Origin: Dasyornis broadbenti
Lineage: Eukaryota > Chordata > Aves > Passeriformes > Dasyornithidae
DNA: 64,000 bases
Direction of reading: 5' to 3'
Assembly: GCA_013397935.1 (NCBI GenBank)
Contig: VZRN01004718.1
Coordinates: 124,001 to 188,000, forward strand
A program made the translations under genes and the position numbers. Below the pieces are notes generated by a model that was given only the letters and a program-made list of their open reading frames with translations, was not told the origin of the DNA and made no database searches. Of the stretch, positions 62,101 through 64,000 are shown in pieces (position 1 is the stretch's first letter; every line of letters begins with the position of its first letter).

Positions 62101-62612
62101 TATTGGTTTTACTGTCTTTGTTCATTCCCCCCACAGAACAGACAAATCTCTTGTACAAATCTGTGCAGCAAACAGAGCTAAATGTCACCATTGTGACATT
62201 GATTTTCTTTTTCTAATTTTAACATATGCTACTAAGGTAATCAATTTGTACTGTTAAAAATGCAGAAGCAGAAATGTACATTCTCATTCCAAAGCTGGAT
62301 TAATATATACTGGTTTGGTGTTTACAGTGTGTACACTTACCTGGTTTTCCCCTCTCTCTGTGTAGAAGGGTGTGTGAATGTGCACACATGCTCTTCAACA
62401 GTGTATTTTTTTTCTTCAGAAACAGAGTTTCATTTAATTTGAATGGTTTTATTTCCCATTTAGCTTAGCAAAGTTGGAAGAAGAATTTGCAAAGAAATTC
62501 AACAGCCTCCCTCAATACAGTCCTATCACCTTTGACAGGAAAACCTCAGCTGTGTCTAGGAAAAAGCGAAAGGTTGGAAGCGGCTCATGTGAACTACCAA
62601 AATCCAACAAAG
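23008..62612 (+). CDS. BBX: BBX, HMG-box transcription factor (eleven coding exons, 3' end outside window)
   Basis: Spliced coding region joined from 23008-23169, 24714-24956, 31125-31323, 36663-36730, 42866-42946, 45174-45254, 51720-51800, 55121-55201, 57341-58256, 59131-59269 and 62464-62612. All internal junctions are AG/GT and the reading frame stays open for 733 codons plus one base. Recognised from the HMG box (RRPMNAFLLF at residues 81-90, ending near residue 149), the N-terminal KRPKRK segment, the LFQFAE/LFQLAE repeats, and the blocks ESDIESVMYTIEAVAKGDW and ALYKTLVSEGMLTSLRANVD, which match BBX as I know it. BBX is a nuclear HMG-box protein reported to act in transcription and the G1-to-S transition. 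Mammalian BBX is about 940 residues, so roughly 200 C-terminal residues should lie past 64000. No frameshift or internal stop is seen, so the gene looks functional. Identification is from remembered protein sequence, not a search. Confidence 0.97.
23170..24713 (+). other. BBX: BBX intron 1
   Basis: A 1544-bp phase-0 intron. It contains an imperfect duplication of about 28-31 bp at 23492-23550 and otherwise nothing I recognise. The acceptor is preceded by a pyrimidine-rich tract. Confidence 0.9.
23492..23550. repeat. Imperfect tandem duplication in intron 1
   Basis: ACATGATGTTGGCTTGTTTG at 23492 recurs 31 bp downstream at 23523 with a two-base GT insertion, followed in both copies by GGTAT. 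Confidence 0.8.
24714..24956 (+). CDS. BBX: BBX coding exon 2 (acidic linker and most of the HMG box)
   Basis: Encodes residues 55-135 (81 codons, phase 0 to 0). The acceptor is TGCCAG|GTGCCG and the donor GAG|GTATGT. An acidic stretch (ADETEDDESSEQ) leads into RARRPMNAFLLFCKRHR, the start of the HMG box, followed by LDNRGATKILADWW and KEKQKYTDMAKE. RPMNAF is the standard SOX/TCF-like helix 1 entry of sequence-specific HMG boxes, and the two adjacent Trp belong to the core of the fold. The box is completed by exon 3. Confidence 0.97.
26588..26612 (+). repeat. (TG)n microsatellite
   Basis: About twelve uninterrupted TG dinucleotides. Confidence 0.95.
26646..26755 (-). mobile_element. CR1 LINE 3' fragment
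   Basis: It reads on the + strand as the reverse complement of a CR1 3' end: GGTTGGGGTTGGAAGGGACC, then GAGATCATCCAGTCCAACCC, then CACCTAGAGCAGGTTGCACA. This is close to the classic avian CR1 tail, about 110 bp. Confidence 0.92.
27860..28036 (+). mobile_element. CR1 LINE 3' end
   Basis: It contains GTAGTGGAGTCACCATCCCT, then GGAGGTGTTTAAGGAAGGAC, then TTGATGATCTCAGAGGTCTT, and ends with GTGATTCTG, a single copy resembling the terminal octamer repeat of CR1. The 5' boundary is approximate. Confidence 0.92.
31125..31323 (+). CDS. BBX: BBX coding exon 3 (end of HMG box and linker)
   Basis: Phase 0 in, phase 1 out (199 nt). The acceptor TTTTCTAG has a long pyrimidine tract and the donor is CAG|GTGAGA. 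It begins YKDAFMKANPGYKWCP, the last helix of the HMG box, and continues with a Lys/Arg-rich tail (KPVK, NRKKLW, SPRR) that probably contributes to DNA contact or nuclear import. It ends EEMPQLNFGMA plus one base. The Asp codon is completed by exon 4. Confidence 0.97.
31324..36662 (+). other. BBX: BBX intron 3
   Basis: A 5339-bp phase-1 intron. It includes a T22 run (31853-31874), a second T-rich patch near 32086-32100, and an A13 run near 34879. I recognise no repeat element or gene. Open frames at 32755-33048 and 34407-34694 have no recognisable content. Confidence 0.9.
31853..31874 (+). repeat. T22 homopolymer
   Basis: Twenty-two consecutive T on the + strand. It could be the poly-A remnant of a minus-strand insertion, but no body is recognisable. 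Confidence 0.95.
36663..36730 (+). CDS. BBX: BBX coding exon 4 (short linker)
   Basis: This 68-nt exon completes the split Asp codon and encodes DPTQMGGLSMLLLAGEHAL followed by TAQE (residues 202-224). The acceptor is TTTTAACAG and the donor GAG|GTAAGG. Phase becomes 0 at its end, which sets up the following series of phase-0 exons. The hydrophobic MLLLAGEHAL segment matches the corresponding conserved stretch of mammalian BBX as I recall it. Confidence 0.95.
36731..42865 (+). other. BBX: BBX intron 4
   Basis: A 6135-bp phase-0 intron between the linker exon and the first repeat exon. It contains a short (AT)n at about 39018-39030. The patches at 39880-40200 and 40800-41240 are somewhat GC-richer without recognisable coding content. 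No extra copy of the 81-nt repeat exon was found by eye. Confidence 0.85.
42866..42946 (+). CDS. BBX: BBX coding exon 5 (27-residue repeat 1)
   Basis: An 81-nt exon, phase 0 to 0, encoding residues 225-251. It begins VSSSTCQ and ends ACQKSSLFQFAE. The acceptor is TTGTTTCAG and the donor GAG|GTGAGT, a near-consensus site. It is the first of four equal-length repeat exons. It has Val instead of Ile at repeat position 1 and Ser rather than Ala at position 21, so it is the most diverged copy at those sites. It keeps the Cys at position 17. Confidence 0.95.
42947..45173 (+). other. BBX: BBX intron 5
   Basis: A 2227-bp phase-0 intron between repeat exons 1 and 2. No mobile element or further exon-like copy is recognisable. 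Confidence 0.9.
45174..45254 (+). CDS. BBX: BBX coding exon 6 (27-residue repeat 2)
   Basis: An 81-nt exon, phase 0 to 0, encoding residues 252-278. It begins ISSNTSQPG and ends EESALFQFAE. The acceptor is TTCCTGACAG. The donor GAG|GTATAA lacks the usual G at +5, so it is weak. Position 17 of the repeat is Thr; the other three repeats have Cys there. Intron 6 after it is the longest of the array (6465 bp) and contains the LTR insertion. Confidence 0.95.
47251..47277 (+). repeat. (AG)n-rich microsatellite
   Basis: A purine-only tract with about eight AG units flanked by AAAGAAGAA and GAAAG. Confidence 0.85.
48370..48624 (+). other. Unidentified open segment with splice signals (possible cryptic terminal exon)
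   Basis: It follows T18 then AG (48368-48369), a textbook acceptor. It stays open for 84 codons from 48370 in phase 0, the phase left by BBX exon 6, and stops at TGA 48622-48624. The translation looks protein-like: SNMLLSFKKKSIPEDDF, later NALKELVSVFSSNFPICKAV. I cannot assign it to a family. Possible internal donors are at 48457 (GAGAAG|GTTTGT), 48535 (ACTA|GTGAGT) and 48587 (CCCAG|GTAAAG). The first two would leave phase 0, the third phase 1. It is unlike the 27-residue repeats. It could be a decayed exon from another gene, an exonised sequence, or chance. Confidence 0.3.
48669..49744 (+). mobile_element. Solo LTR of an endogenous retrovirus (avian ERVL-like) with 5-bp target duplication
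   Basis: A 1076-bp element that starts TGTCAGGGTTTGACCCTGGC and ends ACACA, so it has TG...CA ends. It is flanked on both sides by the direct repeat AGGAA (48664-48668 and 49745-49749). A 5-bp duplication is usual for ERVL-type insertions. The sequence resembles the abundant ~1 kb LTRs of Neoaves that share GTCAGGGTTT, GAGTTGAGATAAG and GCCTTGGCCAGCAGC segments. The family call is from memory. AATAAA occurs at 48881-48886. No gag, pol or env sequence adjoins it, so the provirus has been reduced by LTR recombination. It is in the same orientation as BBX. Confidence 0.88.
48881..48886 (+). promoter_or_regulatory. AATAAA inside the solo LTR
   Basis: A canonical poly-A hexamer in the sense orientation of BBX, within the LTR's first third. 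Whether it is the LTR's own functional signal is not shown by the sequence. Confidence 0.4.
50665..50951 (-). mobile_element. CR1 LINE 3' fragment
   Basis: About 287 bp reading on the + strand as the reverse complement of CR1: GGAATGGTTTGACTTGGAAT, then CCATGGCCAGGGACACCTTC, then AGCCCCATCCAGCCTGGCCC, then ACCATTGCCCCTTGTCCGAT. It is well preserved compared with the other copies in this window, so probably younger. Confidence 0.95.
51720..51800 (+). CDS. BBX: BBX coding exon 7 (27-residue repeat 3)
   Basis: An 81-nt exon, phase 0 to 0, encoding residues 279-305. It begins ISSNTSQLPSP and ends HCGKSALFQLAE. The acceptor is GTAACCTAG, with a pyrimidine-rich stretch slightly further upstream, and the donor is GAG|GTAAAG. 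This copy looks closest to the last repeat of human BBX as I remember it (ISSNTSQL, CGKSALFQLAE). A 200-codon open frame on the opposite strand (51418-52020) overlaps it and is rejected as chance. Confidence 0.96.
51801..55120 (+). other. BBX: BBX intron 7
   Basis: A 3320-bp phase-0 intron between repeat exons 3 and 4. No recognisable mobile element. A T/G-rich patch lies near 52513-52550. Confidence 0.9.
55121..55201 (+). CDS. BBX: BBX coding exon 8 (27-residue repeat 4)
   Basis: An 81-nt exon, phase 0 to 0, encoding residues 306-332. It begins ISSNTSRSGPSD and ends QCGTSALFQLAE. The acceptor is TCTCTCCATAG and the donor GAG|GTAATA, weak at +5. It shares ISSNTS, Cys 17 and SALFQLAE with repeat 3, which suggests that repeats 3 and 4 are the most recently separated pair. 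Confidence 0.95.
55202..57340 (+). other. BBX: BBX intron 8
   Basis: A 2139-bp phase-0 intron between the last repeat exon and the large exon. Nothing else recognised. Confidence 0.9.
57341..58256 (+). CDS. BBX: BBX coding exon 9 (large charged central region)
   Basis: A 916-nt exon, phase 0 in and 1 out; acceptor CTTATTTTAG, donor GAG|GTGGGT. It encodes residues 333-637 plus one base. It starts MCLASEG and is first Glu/Lys-rich with low complexity, which suggests disorder. A run of six Lys at 450-455 is followed by KKSCKKRQSSESD, then the conserved ESVMYTIEAVAKGDW block, then further Lys-rich segments (PKKKVKSKEKK) and PPDFLSIGASK. It ends with the conserved GALYKTLVSEGMLTSLRANVD. This is the region of BBX annotated in other species as DUF2028, as far as I recall. 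Three psi-K-x-E motifs lie at 348 (IKVE), 571 (IKVEP) and 591 (VKTE). Its first third seems shorter than the mammalian one. Confidence 0.97.
58257..59130 (+). other. BBX: BBX intron 9
   Basis: An 874-bp phase-1 intron, the shortest in the window. No repeat or gene recognised. Confidence 0.92.
59131..59269 (+). CDS. BBX: BBX coding exon 10
   Basis: A 139-nt exon, phase 1 in and 2 out. The acceptor is CATCACAG and the donor TTGG|GTAAGT, a near-perfect match to U1. It encodes a Gly completed across the junction and then KRSSGKGNSSDHEGCWNEE, followed by IWAFSPSGTSGNKKLKKTKP and KEEFVFG. The sequence agrees closely with mammalian BBX as I remember it, including the basic KKLKKTKPK segment. Confidence 0.96.
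59270..62463 (+). other. BBX: BBX intron 10
   Basis: A 3194-bp phase-2 intron. AT-rich with a mildly GC-richer patch at about 60960-61150. No recognisable element or exon. Confidence 0.9.
62464..62612 (+). CDS. BBX: BBX coding exon 11 (last exon in window)
   Basis: A 149-nt exon, phase 2 in and 1 out; acceptor TTTCCCATTTAG, donor AAG|GTAAAT. It encodes residues 684-733: GLAKLEEEFAKKFNSLPQYS, then PITFDRK, then SRKKRKVGSGS. RKKRKV at 716-721 resembles a classical monopartite nuclear localisation signal. The next expected BBX segment (beginning near GPFQSQKK in mammals, from memory) does not occur in 62613-64000, so the gene continues beyond the window. Confidence 0.95.
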
Positions 62613-64000
62613 GTAAATTGCCAAGTGCAGTACATTCTTAAACAACAACAATGCTGACAAGCTCAGGAATTTATACATCCTTACTTTACTGTTACCTGTG
62701 AAAAGTCTGAAGTCAAAGAAATTTCCTAGCACTGAAGTTAGTTGGTTCTCACCTGGGTTCGTTTTCAGGCCGTATTCTTGATTCTTGATTTTCATGATAA
62801 ATAGAACTGGATAGAGTTTGTATGCAAAATGTAGTTCTTGTAGCAAGAAGTTTTTAAAAAACATGAATATTTGTGAGGTAAGTGAATTTGACAAGTTTTC
62901 CCAGGAGAAAATAGGGGGGAAAAGGGCAGATGTTCAAGGGTTACATTTTGACATTTTTTTCTAAGCTTAGTTTTATGCCCTTTCTCATTTCACTGTCGTT
63001 TTAGGCTCTGTAAATTAAAACATAAAATACCTTATGTCTGAATGAAACATTTGGAATTTTTCTTCTATCAAGATTTTAACTCTGTCATAAGTTTTGGGCA
63101 AAAATGTCCTGACATAATAAAAAAAAGTTTGAGGGCATGAAAACCAATTCCATACCCATCTCCATTGCTGAGGCTCATGGAGGGAGAAACTCATGACACA
63201 CTTTTTTTTTATACAGACAACCTGTGACACAGAGTGGTAGAGAACTGACAATGTGGTAGGGTAAAACTACTTTTATACTGTGACACAAATACTGATTCAT
63301 ACGTACAGTGCAGAAGCATCACAAAATGAAGGAGTGATGTACCAATAATATCACAAGACAAGAGGATGCTCAAAAGGATCCTCATCAGGCACAGTTTGCA
63401 ATGTGAAGTTGGTTTCCTTATCTGCTACAATGGTAGTTCCACTGACTGACAGGTTTTAAGATCTAATACGGCTGTTTTAGCCAGGTGACCCTGGATTAGA
63501 GCTATGCCTTTTGAATGCTTCACAAATAATCACATTACAATGTGCAGGATTGAGCAGCTGTTCTTTTCTAGTGCATGCTTATTTTGGTATTGATTTTTGT
63601 AATTAGATGTGGAACAGCCACTTTGCAAAATTAGACTTGTGCTAATACCAAGCTAGTCCTGACTTCAGCTGCCTTTAATTTTTTTTTAAGGGACGTATTT
63701 GACAGAACTTCTTAAATGAGCATGAATGAATTGCTTTACAGTATGATAACACACTGGTTAATTAAGCAACATCTGTTGGTAATGAAAATCTCCTCATCTA
63801 CTGTAATCTAGCAACTGAAGTTGTAGTAGCAGCTCATTGGATTTCTCGCTACAGTATTTACCTGTTGAAGTGTCTGTGTGTTTAAAAATTCTGCAGGCCC
63901 TATGTTGTTTGGGAATGGTGGTTTAGAATTCTGCCTCAGGTAGGTAGCCCAGAAGTGCCTTATGCTTTTGGGTAGGCTCATACAGGAGAGTATAATGTTT
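62613..64000 (+). other. BBX: BBX intron 11 (partial)
   Basis: The start of a phase-1 intron running past the window end. No sequence matching the next BBX exon was found. It contains short A and T runs only. Confidence 0.85.

Noticed and set aside
62613..64000. Search for the remaining BBX 3' exons
   Set aside because: No segment encodes the expected continuation; the remaining exons must lie beyond the window.

Overview
The window is vertebrate nuclear DNA, most likely from a bird. It is AT-rich, about 96% non-coding, and has short exons with GT/AG junctions. It carries several CR1-type LINE fragments on both strands and one LTR resembling the ~1 kb avian class III (ERVL-like) LTRs. I see no prokaryotic gene organisation, tRNA, rRNA or CRISPR array.

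The only gene I can support is BBX (HMG-box transcription factor, bobby sox homolog) on the + strand. Eleven coding exons lie between 23008 and 62612. They join in frame into 2200 nt (733 codons plus one base), and the 3' end of the gene is beyond the window. Exon 1 has the start codon, a basic segment and a run of ten Glu. Exons 2 and 3 carry the HMG box. Exon 4 is a short linker. Exons 5-8 are four separate 81-nt, phase 0-0 exons, each encoding one 27-residue repeat that ends in S-[AS]-L-F-Q-[FL]-A-E. Exon 9 (916 nt) holds a charged region with Lys-rich stretches and three psi-K-x-E motifs. Exons 10 and 11 continue the conserved C-terminal half and add an SV40-like basic motif.

Layout: 1-22998 has no recognisable coding exon and is probably 5'-UTR intron or upstream flank. 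It holds a degenerate CR1 with reverse-transcriptase remnants (about 9365-10505), a minus-strand CR1 tail (about 13871-14155), simple repeats, and a few exon-like segments of low confidence. 22999-36730 holds exons 1-4, with two CR1 fragments in intron 2. 36731-57340 holds the repeat-exon array. Intron 6 contains a solo LTR (48669-49744) with a perfect 5-bp target duplication and, just upstream of it, an unexplained open segment with a good splice acceptor. Intron 6 also has a CR1 fragment at about 50665-50951. 57341-64000 holds exons 9-11 and the start of intron 11.

The most interesting points are the symmetric repeat-exon array, which could be spliced in any number without shifting frame, and the possibility that the open segment at 48370-48624 together with the LTR's AATAAA makes a truncated BBX transcript.
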